This document shows, one piece after another, positions 44,795-53,585 of a stretch of DNA of 64,000 bases (position 1 is the first letter of the stretch; the number at the start of each line of letters is the position of its first letter). Under the pieces are notes generated by a model. The model was not told the origin of the DNA and ran no database searches. It saw only the letters and a program-made list of their open reading frames with translations. The stretch comes from Hyphomicrobiales bacterium (lineage in GTDB: Bacteria; Pseudomonadota; Alphaproteobacteria; Rhizobiales; Beijerinckiaceae): positions 124,001-188,000 of the forward strand of contig JAGXAN010000001.1 of assembly GCA_019075865.1 (NCBI GenBank), given 5' to 3'. The translations under genes were made by a program, and so were the position numbers.

Positions 44795-46032
44795 GAGGCA
44801 TCTCCCGAAGGTAGCGTCATCGGGCGAACCAGATCGCCATCCCGCAAAAACCCGGCGGCTTTGACAATCACCACCTCGCCGTCCGCAACCCCTTGCAGGA
44901 TTTGCGTCTTTGCATCATTGGTCACACCGACTACCACCTTGCGGCGCACCACCTTGTTATCCTTTACAATCAACAGGCTGGCCGAATTTTCATCCAATGT
45001 GACGGCGGTGGATGGCACGCTGGTGCCGCGCGATTGTGCGAGCACGATCACCGCTTGCGCAAAAGTGCCGGGGCGCAACACGGCATTTCCAGCCGGTGCA
45101 TCAACCGAAATACGCACGTGGCCAAGACGGCTCGCCATGTCTATGTCGGGTGAAATAAGCCGCACCTTTCCTTGCACCGGAGCGCTTCCCAGCGGCGTGA
45201 TTTGCGCGATCATGCCCACCCGCAACCTTGGTATATCCTGCTCGCTCACTTCGCCGTCGAGTTCAATCGCGCCGTCGCGGATGATCCGGAACAACGGGCC
45301 TCCGGCAGCCGATGCAATCGCACCCACCTGCGCATTGCGCTGGCTGATGATGCCATCGGATGGCGCGGTGATTTGCGCTTGCGCCAGCTTGATTTCCAAT
45401 TGCTTGCGCTGGGCCTGTTGGCTGGTGAGGTCAGCCTTGGCCGCCAGCAGGGCATTCTGGCTGGCGCTAAGCTGCGCGCTGGCACTGTTGGCCTGAGCCT
45501 GGCGCTGGTCAAAAGTGGATTGCGCAAAGGCGGGACTATGGCGTAACTCATTGATACGTTTGAAGTCTGCCGCCGTTTGCGTGACATTGGCCTGCATTTG
45601 CGCAATTTGTGACTGCGTCTGGGCAATCGCGGCATTGGCCCGTGCCAAAGCCGCATCATTCTGGGCGAGCTGGGCTTGCAGATTATCGGTGGAAAGCCGC
45701 GCCAGCACTTGTCCCTTATGGACAATATCACCTTGGTCTGCATCCAGTTCAGTGATTTGCAACCCGTCAATCTGCGCCCCAACCAACACTTCCTCGCGCG
45801 GCAGCAAGGTGCCGTTGACCATTAAACTATCAACAAAATCAGCGGTTTTTGCACTTTCGACGCTGACGGCAGGGATCAGATCATCCTTCGCCTGCTGCGC
45901 AGATTTGGCATCATTCTGGCTGACATGGCCGAGCTTGGGGCGGTTGACCAGTTCGGGATGCAACTTGAGCGTCGCAGCGCCCGCGAGCAGCACCGCCAAA
46001 CCGACGCCAATCCAGGTTGATCTATTCGACAT
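44791..46032 (-). CDS. RND efflux periplasmic adaptor (MFP)
   Basis: This 413-residue protein has an N-terminal membrane anchor (WIGVGLAVLLAGAATLKL), a lipoyl half-motif (LITELDADQGDIVHKGQVL-like), a long coiled coil (about residues 110-220), and beta-barrel domains typical of HlyD/AcrA adaptors. It links the RND pump to an outer-membrane channel. Its start overlaps the tetR stop by one base. Confidence 0.93.
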   Translation of the reverse strand: MSNRSTWIGVGLAVLLAGAATLKLHPELVNRPKLGHVSQNDAKSAQQAKDDLIPAVSVESAKTADFVDSLMVNGTLLPREEVLVGAQIDGLQITELDADQGDIVHKGQVLARLSTDNLQAQLAQNDAALARANAAIAQTQSQIAQMQANVTQTAADFKRINELRHSPAFAQSTFDQRQAQANSASAQLSASQNALLAAKADLTSQQAQRKQLEIKLAQAQITAPSDGIISQRNAQVGAIASAAGGPLFRIIRDGAIELDGEVSEQDIPRLRVGMIAQITPLGSAPVQGKVRLISPDIDMASRLGHVRISVDAPAGNAVLRPGTFAQAVIVLAQSRGTSVPSTAVTLDENSASLLIVKDNKVVRRKVVVGVTNDAKTQILQGVADGEVVIVKAAGFLRDGDLVRPMTLPSGDAS

Positions 46033-46676
46033 TATCTATCCTCAATCGAAAATTTCATTGGTTTTACAGTGCCATCCAGAACTTTGGCGAAGACGCCCAT
46101 GGTCATGGCCAGTTCGTCGTCAACGTCAAAGTCCGCCTCATGGGCGCGGCTGCGGAACAGGCCGGAAACCAGCGTGAAAAGCACCTTTACCGCCATGACG
46201 AGATCGGTTTCCGGGTTGATCTTGCCCATGGCCTGACCTTTTTGCAGAAATTTCAAAATATGCGCCCGCACCGTGTCCTCGCTGCATTCGCGCACCCGCG
46301 CCAGTTCGGGATTTCGGGTGGATTGCGACCAGATTTCGAGGATCAGGAAATAAAACTCGGGCGGCTTATCGGTGAATTGCCGGCGCAACATCTGATAAAC
46401 CGCAGGTATTAGCTCTATGTTTTCAGGAAGTTGCATAAACTCACGCACCAAGGCCGCTTGATCGCGCTCGCATAGGCCAACCACAATCGCTTCCTTGGAA
46501 GGGAAGGTGCGGTAAAGATTGCCCGGACTCATGTCCGCTTCCTGCGCCACCTCCTGCATTGTGGCGCGATGAAAGCCCGATCGCACAAAACACGCCTGCG
46601 CCGCATCCAGAATACGTTCACGGCGCGGCGGTTCCGGCGCGTTCTTGACGGGCTCGAAAGTGGCAGACTGGCTCAT
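46032..46676 (-). CDS. TetR-family repressor of the efflux operon
   Basis: This 214-residue TetR regulator has an N-terminal helix-turn-helix (ILDAAQACFVRSGFHRATMQ, EADMSPGNLYRTFPSKEAIV). The ligand domain is not assigned. It is the first gene of the tetR-MFP-RND operon. A perfect 20-bp palindrome lies 17 bp upstream of its ATG, so autorepression and control of the pump genes are likely. Confidence 0.93.
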   Translation of the reverse strand: MSQSATFEPVKNAPEPPRRERILDAAQACFVRSGFHRATMQEVAQEADMSPGNLYRTFPSKEAIVVGLCERDQAALVREFMQLPENIELIPAVYQMLRRQFTDKPPEFYFLILEIWSQSTRNPELARVRECSEDTVRAHILKFLQKGQAMGKINPETDLVMAVKVLFTLVSGLFRSRAHEADFDVDDELAMTMGVFAKVLDGTVKPMKFSIEDR

Positions 46677-46693
46677 GGATGCGTTTCAACTAT

Positions 46694-46713
46694 GAGAATG
46701 AACGTTCATTCTC
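46694..46713. promoter_or_regulatory. TetR operator, perfect 20-bp palindrome
   Basis: GAGAATGAACGTTCATTCTC is perfectly self-complementary over 20 bp, 17 bp upstream of the tetR ATG. The AATGAACGTTCATT core is typical of AcrR/TtgR-class operators. Confidence 0.8.
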
Positions 46714-46759
46714 GTAATCCTTCATCCATTTTTTGTCAACGCCGCACGCTGGTGCCCCC

Positions 46760-48415
46760 TTATGCCGATGTCGGCAATATCGCGCCGAATAATGCCGAAT
46801 ATCCGGGAATTTCGGCAAAACCGTCAACAAGGGCGCTGGGGAAACCATGCCCTTCCAGAATGTGCAATCGTGGCCATTGCCGGACGTCAAATTTGGCCAT
46901 CTCGCGACCCGGGTTGAAAACGCACAGCAGGCTGCCGGTCTCATCCTCGCGCACGAATGCGAGCAGCGTTTCGGGGGCTGGCAGAAAGCGAATGGCTCCG
47001 GTCAGCAGAACCGGATGGGCTTTACGCCAGCGCAGGATTTGGCGAAAGCGGTGCAGGCTGGACCCCGGCTTTTTCTCCTGCACCGAAACCGCGCGCGTCA
47101 AATGGCTTTCGGGAATGGGCAGCCACGGCGTTTGGGAAGTTGAAAATCCCGCACCCGCGCTGTTGGTCCATGGCATGGGTGTGCGGCAACCATCCCGGCC
47201 CTTGAACTGCGGCCAGAAAGCCTTGCCATAGGGGTCTTGCAAAGCCTCATAGGGAACATCGGCTTCGCCCAGCGCCAATTCCTCGCCCTGATACAGGCAT
47301 TGCGATCCGCGCAGGCATAGCATCATCGCGCTGATCAGGGGGGCGAAGGCATCGGCGTCTGCCTCGCCGCCCCAGCGGGTGACGACGCGCATGACGTCAT
47401 GGTTGGAAAACGACCAGCAAATCCAGCCCTTGCCCTCACGCTCAAAACCCTCGACCGCCTTGCGGATAGCCGCCGGGTCACACCGCTCACCGCCCAATAG
47501 CTCGAACCCGTAGCACAGGTGCATCCGGTCATCGCCATCGGTATATTGGGCGATCAGTGCATTGGCTTCATTGCCGGCACCCACTTCACCCACCGCCGCA
47601 ATATCGGTGCCCTCATTGAACACCGCGCGCAATTCCTTGAGGATTTCCAGATTTTCCGGCCGCGATTTATCATAGACATGCGCCTGCCAGCCATAAGGGT
47701 TGGCGTCGGGCACATCGAGCGCGCCCTTGTGGGCCGCGGGCGGATTGTCACGCAACAGGGCATCGTGGACAAAATAATTGACGGTATCGAGCCGAAAACC
47801 ATCGACCCCGCGCGCCATCCAGAAGCGGATACTGTCATAAAGCGCCTGCCGGACCTGGCTGTTATGAAAGTTCAGATCGGGCTGCTCGGTCAGAAAATTA
47901 TGCAGGTAATATTGCTTGCGCCGCGCTTCCCATGCCCAGGCCGGCCCACCAAAAATCGACAGCCAGTTATTGGGCGGCGTGCCATCCGGTTTCGGGTCGG
48001 CCCAGACATAATAATCGGCCTTGGCATTATCCCGGTTCTGGCAGCTTTCCTGAAACCACGGATGTTGATTGGACGTATGCGACAGCACTTGGTCAATCAT
48101 CACTTTCAGACCGAGGCGATGGGCTTTGGCCACCAGCGCCTCGAAATCCGCAATCGTGCCAAACATCGGATCAACGGCGCAATAGTCCTCGACATCATAA
48201 CCGAAGTCTTTCATCGGCGATTTGAAAAACGGGCTGAGCCAGATGGCGTCAACGCCGAGGCTGGCCACATAATCCAGATGCGCAGTAATCCCGGCGAGAT
48301 CGCCAATGCCATCGCCGTTCGAATCAGCGAAGGATCGCGGATAAATCTGATAGATCACGGCACCTTTCCACCAGGGAATGACAGTGGCGGGGGCGGGCAT
48401 GACGGATTGGGACAT
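46760..48415 (-). CDS. GH13 alpha-glucosidase / oligo-1,6-glucosidase-like
   Basis: This 551-residue glycoside hydrolase has conserved regions DQVLSHTSNQH, GFRLDTVNYF (nucleophile Asp), GEVG (acid/base Glu) and FSNHD. The TIM-barrel N-terminus WWKGAVIYQIYPRSFADSNGDGIGDL matches GH13 subfamily 23/30 alpha-glucosidases. No signal peptide is visible, so it acts on imported maltosides or isomaltosides. No sugar transporter genes are adjacent. The ATG at 48400 is an alternative start. Confidence 0.92.
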   Translation of the reverse strand: MSQSVMPAPATVIPWWKGAVIYQIYPRSFADSNGDGIGDLAGITAHLDYVASLGVDAIWLSPFFKSPMKDFGYDVEDYCAVDPMFGTIADFEALVAKAHRLGLKVMIDQVLSHTSNQHPWFQESCQNRDNAKADYYVWADPKPDGTPPNNWLSIFGGPAWAWEARRKQYYLHNFLTEQPDLNFHNSQVRQALYDSIRFWMARGVDGFRLDTVNYFVHDALLRDNPPAAHKGALDVPDANPYGWQAHVYDKSRPENLEILKELRAVFNEGTDIAAVGEVGAGNEANALIAQYTDGDDRMHLCYGFELLGGERCDPAAIRKAVEGFEREGKGWICWSFSNHDVMRVVTRWGGEADADAFAPLISAMMLCLRGSQCLYQGEELALGEADVPYEALQDPYGKAFWPQFKGRDGCRTPMPWTNSAGAGFSTSQTPWLPIPESHLTRAVSVQEKKPGSSLHRFRQILRWRKAHPVLLTGAIRFLPAPETLLAFVREDETGSLLCVFNPGREMAKFDVRQWPRLHILEGHGFPSALVDGFAEIPGYSALFGAILPTSA

Positions 48416-48600
48416 GGGTTTCTCACGAAAGTTTGGCGGTCATCCGACAATAGAACCCATGCCCCCCGGTGTCACCCGCACATTTTGCAGCTTTGCCGCA
48501 GTCTTATCAAAATTTGGTCGTCTTAGTGGCGAAGTTGGGTTCGTGATGGTATCTTGGCCTGAAGGCACGGGCCTTTGGGCCATTCGCATTTGAGGAAATC

Positions 48601-49614
48601 ATGGCAATTAAGATGATGTTTGGCTCGAATTTTGTGGCCAGAGCGCTTTCGGTTTGCGTTTTTGTGGCAATACCGCTGGCGACGGAGGCAAAATCCCTCC
48701 CCAATATGCGATTGGCGCAATTGGACCTGCGCCCACCGGATAATGTGCCATCGGGCGGAAACTTCGATCAGCGCCAGCCCGATTCCGCGCGCGACCTGCC
48801 CGCCGATAACCAAAATCCGCAAGGCGGAGAAGGTGATTCGGGCGCGGACAGCAGTTCGCTCCTGCTGCGGATCGACCGATTGCAGGATCAGATTCGCAAG
48901 ATGACTGGCCGTATCGAAGAATTGAATCACCGCCAGACCATCCTCGAACAGAAATTGCAGGCGGCGCAGATCAACAATGCCAATCGTCCGGCGGATGTTC
49001 GTCCGCCCGCCCTCGCCCATGGCAATGGTGATGCCTTTGACCCCTCCGTCAGCCCCGGCTCGGTTGGGGTGCCGCGCGCACTGGGCCAGGGTGGCAACCA
49101 ATCAGTTCCTTTGGAACCCAACCCCGCCGATCAGCCGTTGAAGCTTTCGGATGGCGCTGGCGGCGAAGTCAAGAAGCCGTTTGGCCGCCCGCTGGGGCTG
49201 GATACCAGCGCCCCGCCGGCAACGGCAGCGCCTTCGGGCCCGCGTGCCCAATACGAGGCCGCGCTCACCTTGTTCCGGGGTGGCCGTTACGCCGAGGCTG
49301 AACAGGGGTTCACCAATATCCTCTCTGCCAATCCGAAGGGCTCGATCAAGTCCGACTCGATATTCTATCTTGGCGAAAGCTATTTCCGCCGTCATCTCAA
49401 CCGCCAGGCCGCCGAGCAATATCTCAAGCTTTCCACGGATTATCCAAAATCCGGCAAGGCCCCGGAATCTTTGGTGCGTCTGGGCATGTCGCTGCAGGCG
49501 ATGGGTGCCAAGGAGCAGGCTTGCGCCGCGCTGGGTGAAGTGGCGCGCAAATATCCAAAATCGCTCGCCGCCGTGCGCGAAGCGCATGTGGAAGCCGAGC
49601 GCGACCATTGCTGA
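48601..49614 (+). CDS. cpoB: Tol-Pal cell division coordinator CpoB (YbgF)
   Basis: This 337-residue periplasmic protein begins with a signal peptide (MAIKMMFGSNFVARALSVCV, cleaved about residue 30). A coiled coil at about residues 80-125 (LLLRIDRLQDQIRKMTGRIE) follows, then a Pro-rich linker and TPR repeats (YEAALTLFRGGRYAEAEQGF, YLGESYFRRHLNRQAAEQYL, SLVRLGMSLQAMG). CpoB coordinates outer-membrane constriction and peptidoglycan synthesis. It is followed by tilS with a 7-bp overlap. Confidence 0.92.
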   Translation: MAIKMMFGSNFVARALSVCVFVAIPLATEAKSLPNMRLAQLDLRPPDNVPSGGNFDQRQPDSARDLPADNQNPQGGEGDSGADSSSLLLRIDRLQDQIRKMTGRIEELNHRQTILEQKLQAAQINNANRPADVRPPALAHGNGDAFDPSVSPGSVGVPRALGQGGNQSVPLEPNPADQPLKLSDGAGGEVKKPFGRPLGLDTSAPPATAAPSGPRAQYEAALTLFRGGRYAEAEQGFTNILSANPKGSIKSDSIFYLGESYFRRHLNRQAAEQYLKLSTDYPKSGKAPESLVRLGMSLQAMGAKEQACAALGEVARKYPKSLAAVREAHVEAERDHC

Positions 49615-50633
49615 ATGACGATGCGCTGATCCAGCTTTTCGCGCCGCTCGCGCGGTCGCAATTGCTGGTTCTGGCGGTTTCAGGGGGCCCCGATTCCATG
49701 GCCCTCATGGCTCTGGCGCGACGCTGGCAGGCTTTGCTGGGTGCGAAGGCGCCAAATTTGGGCGTGGTGAGTGTCGACCATGCGCTGCGCCAGGAATCTG
49801 CCGCCGAATGTGCGCTGGTGGCGCAAGTGGCGGGGCAACTCGGATTGCCCCATACCATAGCGGTCTGGCAGGGCCCCAAACCGGCGACAGGGCTGATGGA
49901 GCGCGCCCGCATCGCCCGTTACCAATTATTGCAGGAGGCGGCCCGTAGCCTGGGCGCGAGCGGCATCGTCACCGCGCATCATGCGGATGATCAGGCCGAG
50001 ACCATATTGTTGCGGCTGGCGCATGGCACCTCGATCACCGGCCTTGCCGGGATGCGCCTGCACGAAACCGATGCGGGGCTGGATCTATGGCGGCCACTGC
50101 TTGGGCTGACAAAACGGCAACTCGTGGATTATTGCACCCGCAACCAACTCGCCTATTGCCAGGACCCTTCCAACCTCGATCCCAAATATGCGCGCACGCG
50201 GCTGCGGCACCATATGGCGTTGATGCAGCGTCTGGGGCTGGATCGGGCGGCATTGCTCCGGCTTGGCACCCGCGCCGCCCGCGCCGATGCCGCGCTGCAA
50301 AGCGCGACCTCCGACCTTTTGGCGAAATTGGGATTGCCGGGCGACGCCAGCGTCGAAATCCCGCAATTGCGCTTTGAGGCCGCGATGCTGCAAGACGTGC
50401 CCGATGAAATCATCTTGCGCGCGCTGGCTGAAATCATGGCCCGGGTCGGCCAATGGCAGGGGTATCGGCGGCTTGAGCGGCTGGAGCGGCTATTGGGCGG
50501 GCTGCAAGCGGCGAGAATGGCCGGGCAGAATTTTTCGGCGACGCTTTCGGGCGCAAAAATAAAGCTGGACAAGAAGGGTCATCTTCTTGTCCAGCGTGAA
50601 ATGCCGCGAAAGGGCCGCGGATCTCTTGTCTAG
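49608..50633 (+). CDS. tilS: tRNA(Ile)-lysidine synthetase TilS
   Basis: This 341-residue enzyme modifies C34 of tRNA-Ile2 (CAU) to lysidine, letting it read AUA. The PP-loop SGGPDS is at residues 25-30, followed by the SVDHALRQES and HHADDQAETILLRL motifs. It lacks the long C-terminal domain of enterobacterial TilS, which is common in alphaproteobacteria. The start is an unusual TTG at 49608 that overlaps the cpoB stop. No other in-frame start precedes the conserved region. Its 3' end carries a hairpin that serves pal. Confidence 0.92.
   Translation: MLNDDALIQLFAPLARSQLLVLAVSGGPDSMALMALARRWQALLGAKAPNLGVVSVDHALRQESAAECALVAQVAGQLGLPHTIAVWQGPKPATGLMERARIARYQLLQEAARSLGASGIVTAHHADDQAETILLRLAHGTSITGLAGMRLHETDAGLDLWRPLLGLTKRQLVDYCTRNQLAYCQDPSNLDPKYARTRLRHHMALMQRLGLDRAALLRLGTRAARADAALQSATSDLLAKLGLPGDASVEIPQLRFEAAMLQDVPDEIILRALAEIMARVGQWQGYRRLERLERLLGGLQAARMAGQNFSATLSGAKIKLDKKGHLLVQREMPRKGRGSLV
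50551..50595 (-). terminator. Intrinsic terminator of pal embedded in the tilS coding 3' end
   Basis: A perfect 13-bp inverted repeat (arms 50564-50576 and 50583-50595, 6-nt loop) lies within tilS codons. Read on the minus strand it is followed by TTTATTTTT. It starts about 40 bp after the pal stop, the right place and orientation to terminate pal. Confidence 0.8.
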
Positions 50634-50635
50634 GC

Positions 50636-51166
50636 TCAGGAATTGCCGCCGCTGTGCAGCACGATCACCGCGCGGCGATTTTGCGACCAGCAGGAAATGT
50701 CGTTGCAAACCGCGACCGGGCGTTCCTTGCCATAAGAAATGGTTTTCATCCGCGACGCCGAGATGCCGCGCGAAATCAGATAGGACTTGACCTTCTGGGC
50801 GCGGCTGGCACCCAACTGGAAGTTATATTCGCGGGTGCCGCGCTCGTCGGCATGGCCTTCAACGGTGAAGCTGTATTGGCCATATTGCGACAGCCAGCGG
50901 GCCTGCTTGTTCAAAGTGTCAGTGGCCTTGGGGGTGAGATCGACGGAATCGGTTTCAAAGAACACACGATCGCCGACGTTCACCACAAAATCCTGCCGCG
51001 AACCGGGGGTTGCTGCATTGGCGCCGGCACCGCCTCCGGCCAGATCGCTGCCATCGGCGCCGTCCTTCACGGTTTTGGAGCAGGCCGCCATGGTAAGCGC
51101 GGCGGTCAAAGCGAGGGCAAGGCGACCGTGGCGGATCAGCGAACCGCCGTTAAGGATAGACAACAT
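50636..51166 (-). CDS. pal: Peptidoglycan-associated lipoprotein Pal
   Basis: This 176-residue outer-membrane lipoprotein has a signal peptide ending in the lipobox LTMAAC and an OmpA-like peptidoglycan-binding domain (VEGHADERGTREYNFQLGASRA). It anchors the outer membrane to peptidoglycan with TolB. The start at 51166 was chosen because GGAG lies about 8 bp upstream. The frame open to 51244 is rejected. It is convergent with tilS, unlike the usual same-direction tolB-pal-cpoB order. Confidence 0.95.
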   Translation of the reverse strand: MLSILNGGSLIRHGRLALALTAALTMAACSKTVKDGADGSDLAGGGAGANAATPGSRQDFVVNVGDRVFFETDSVDLTPKATDTLNKQARWLSQYGQYSFTVEGHADERGTREYNFQLGASRAQKVKSYLISRGISASRMKTISYGKERPVAVCNDISCWSQNRRAVIVLHSGGNS

Positions 51167-51526
51167 TATTTGAACTCCGGTTGAGAATGGGGCTTGTCTG
51201 ACGTCAAGAATTAGCGGGGGATGGTTAATTGAAGGTTTTGTCAACCTTGATTGGCGGTTAGGAAAATCGCTAAAATGCCAACCAACTGCGATCTTGGTAA
51301 ACGGCAGGTTAATGGCCTAAATGCGGCGAGTGCCAAAAAACTCCCAAATTTATCCCAAAATTACACGCTTTTTTGTGGGACTGGCTGCACAATCAATTGC
51401 CTTCGCGACCATGCGTGCTTATAAGCAGTGCATTCCTTGTCATGGATGCGATTTTGAGGCTCAGCCTCGGCATGGCCGGGGTGGTGGATGCACCGCCTCG
51501 ATCCAGCCCAACCGACGGAGATTTTT
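51167..51526. other. 360-bp intergenic region between pal and the DUF1013 gene
   Basis: This divergent promoter region should serve both pal and the downstream regulator. The pal-proximal part is AT-rich and holds an imperfect palindrome (AAGGTT-N5-AACCTT, 51232-51248). Short open frames here do not look coding. No RNA gene was recognized. Confidence 0.5.
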
Positions 51527-52231
51527 ATGAGCAACGCTCCCTTAATGCCAAAGGCCACCGCCGTCTGGCTTATTGATAATACATCCCTTTCTTTCGAGCA
51601 GATTGCCAATTTCTGCAAATTGCATCCCCTTGAGGTCAAGGGCATTGCCGATGGCGAAGTCGCCACGGGCATCAAGGGCCATGATCCGATCACCAATGGC
51701 CAGCTCTCGCGCGAAGAAATTGCCGCCGGAGAGAAAGACCCCAGCCATCATTTGCAATTGGCGGTTTCCAAAGTGCGCGTTCCGGAGATGAAGCCGCGCC
51801 GCGGTGCACGTTACACGCCCTTGTCGCGCCGGCAGGATCGCCCGAACGCCATTTTGTGGCTGGTGCGCAACCATCCCGAACTGAAGGATGCGCAGATCAT
51901 GCGCCTCGCGGGCACCACCAAGCACACATTGCAGACCATCAAGGATCGCACCCACTGGAATTCGGCGGCGATGACGCCGATGGATCCGGTGACGCTGGGC
52001 CTGTGCTCGCAGGTGGATCTGGATTTTGAAGTCAATCGCGCCGCCAAGGATCGCACCCCGGTCGTGGAAGATCGCGGCCAGACGCTGGTTCCTGCCGAAA
52101 TCACCACGCGCCCCACCGCGCCCTCGAACAGCGCCAGCGTATTCGGTGCTGCCCCGGTCAAGGAAACCATCGAACCGGTGGACGTCGATTCCGTGTTTTC
52201 GAAGCTGAAGGAACTCAAGACCAGCGAATAA
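51527..52231 (+). CDS. DUF1013 transcriptional regulator (TrcR-like)
   Basis: This 234-residue protein is DUF1013 end to end (ATAVWLIDNTSLSFEQIANFC, KGIADGEVATGIKGHDPI, PNAILWLVRNHPELKDAQIM, RLAGTTKHTLQTIKDRTHWN). DUF1013 is restricted to alphaproteobacteria. I recall that a member has been reported as TrcR, an essential cell-cycle transcription regulator, but I cannot verify that here. The start MSNAPLMPK has CGGAG 6 bp upstream. The frame open to 51488 lacks a site. A strong terminator follows. Confidence 0.88.
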   Translation: MSNAPLMPKATAVWLIDNTSLSFEQIANFCKLHPLEVKGIADGEVATGIKGHDPITNGQLSREEIAAGEKDPSHHLQLAVSKVRVPEMKPRRGARYTPLSRRQDRPNAILWLVRNHPELKDAQIMRLAGTTKHTLQTIKDRTHWNSAAMTPMDPVTLGLCSQVDLDFEVNRAAKDRTPVVEDRGQTLVPAEITTRPTAPSNSASVFGAAPVKETIEPVDVDSVFSKLKELKTSE

Positions 52232-52272
52232 GGGCAGCCTGACGGCACGCCCCTTTTCAGCACCGATCATGC

Positions 52273-52300
52273 AAAGCCCGGGTTTATCCCGGGCTTTTTT
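52273..52300 (+). terminator. Intrinsic terminator after the DUF1013 gene
   Basis: A perfect 10-bp stem AAAGCCCGGG / CCCGGGCTTT (arms 52273-52282 and 52288-52297) with a 5-nt loop ends in a T run. It abuts the asd stop (52299) on the opposite strand, so asd may use it weakly in reverse. Confidence 0.88.
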
Positions 52301-53336
52301 ACGCCGCCTTTTTGTTCTTGGGCGTGATCAGCTTGCGATTGACCAGAACTTCAGCGATTTGAACCGCGTTCAGCGCCGCGCCCTTGCGCAAATTGTCGGA
52401 GACGCACCAGAAAGCCAGGCCATTCTCCACCGTATTGTCCTCGCGGATGCGGGACACATAGGTCGCGTCTTCACCCGCCGATTCATGCGGGGTCATGTAC
52501 CCACCCGGTTCGCGGCTGTCGATCACCAGAACGCCCGGCGCTTCGCGCAGGATATCGCGGGCTTCGTCGGCCGTGATCGGGCGTTCGAACTCGACATTGA
52601 CCGCCTCCGAATGGCCGATGAACACCGGCACCCGGACGCAGGTTGCGGTGAGCTTGATTTTGGGATCGAGAATCTTCTTGGTCTCGGCCATCATCTTCCA
52701 CTCTTCCTTGGTAAAGCCGTCTTCCATGAAGACGTCGATATGCGGAATCACGTTGAAGGCGATGCGCTTGGTAAACTTCTTCGATTCCACCGAATCAGAC
52801 ACGAATACCGCACGGGTCTGCGAGAAAAGCTCGTCCATGCCCTCCTTGCCCGCACCTGAAACCGATTGATAGGTCGAAACCACGACCCGCTTGATCTTGG
52901 CAAAGTCATGCAGCGGCTTCAGCGCCACCACCAATTGCGCGGTCGAGCAATTCGGGTTGGCAATGATGTTGCGCTTGGTGAAACCGGTAATGGCATCGGC
53001 ATTCACTTCCGGCACGATCAACGGCACGTCTGAATCGTAGCGCCAGGCCGAGGAATTGTCGATCACGACACAGCCCTGCGCGGCAATGCGTGGCGCCAGC
53101 GCCTTCGACACATCGCCACCGGCCGACATCAGGCAGATGTCCGTGTCCGAAAAATCATACTGATCGAGCACTTTGCATTTCAGGGTCTTGTCACCATACG
53201 ACACTTCGGTGCCGAGCGAGCGCTGCGACGCCAGCGCCACAACTTCGCTGGCTGGAAACCGGCGCTCAGCCAGAATATCCAGGATTTCGCGACCGACATT
53301 ACCGGTAGCTCCCGCGACGGCGATTTTGAATGACAT
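52299..53336 (-). CDS. asd: Aspartate-semialdehyde dehydrogenase
   Basis: This 345-residue enzyme reduces beta-aspartyl phosphate to aspartate semialdehyde, the branch point to lysine/DAP, threonine and methionine. It has the NADP motif GATGNVGREIL (residues 9-19) and the active Cys130 in NPNCSTAQL. Downstream come two exported orphan genes and leuB. In many Rhizobiales leuB and asd are close neighbours. Confidence 0.96.
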   Translation of the reverse strand: MSFKIAVAGATGNVGREILDILAERRFPASEVVALASQRSLGTEVSYGDKTLKCKVLDQYDFSDTDICLMSAGGDVSKALAPRIAAQGCVVIDNSSAWRYDSDVPLIVPEVNADAITGFTKRNIIANPNCSTAQLVVALKPLHDFAKIKRVVVSTYQSVSGAGKEGMDELFSQTRAVFVSDSVESKKFTKRIAFNVIPHIDVFMEDGFTKEEWKMMAETKKILDPKIKLTATCVRVPVFIGHSEAVNVEFERPITADEARDILREAPGVLVIDSREPGGYMTPHESAGEDATYVSRIREDNTVENGLAFWCVSDNLRKGAALNAVQIAEVLVNRKLITPKNKKAA

Positions 53337-53585
53337 GATGCAATCCTATGTAATCGGCAAGGCCATGACAACGGCAGGCCTGCGCAGGCTGAGCCTATAA
53401 GCGAAACCGCGTCTTTCTGCAATCCTGTCCTGCATGGGTCTGACCGGCGCCTTTTGCGGGCAATGCGCAGAATAGTAACCAAAAGTTGACTCTGTTTGCA
53501 TGTGCCCACGTCATGGTAGCTGCCTCTTTAGGGCTTGCCGTTATCATTGGCTTTCAACAGCGTGATGCGTAGCAACGGCACAAAC

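Noticed and set aside
42566-45496. Plus-strand open frames of 381 and 565 codons opposite the RND pump and adaptor
   Set aside because: Same shadow effect; the real genes are clear on the minus strand.
51321-51530. Small plus-strand frame in the pal-DUF1013 spacer
   Set aside because: No ribosome site, no family features, and overlaps the start of the DUF1013 gene in another frame.
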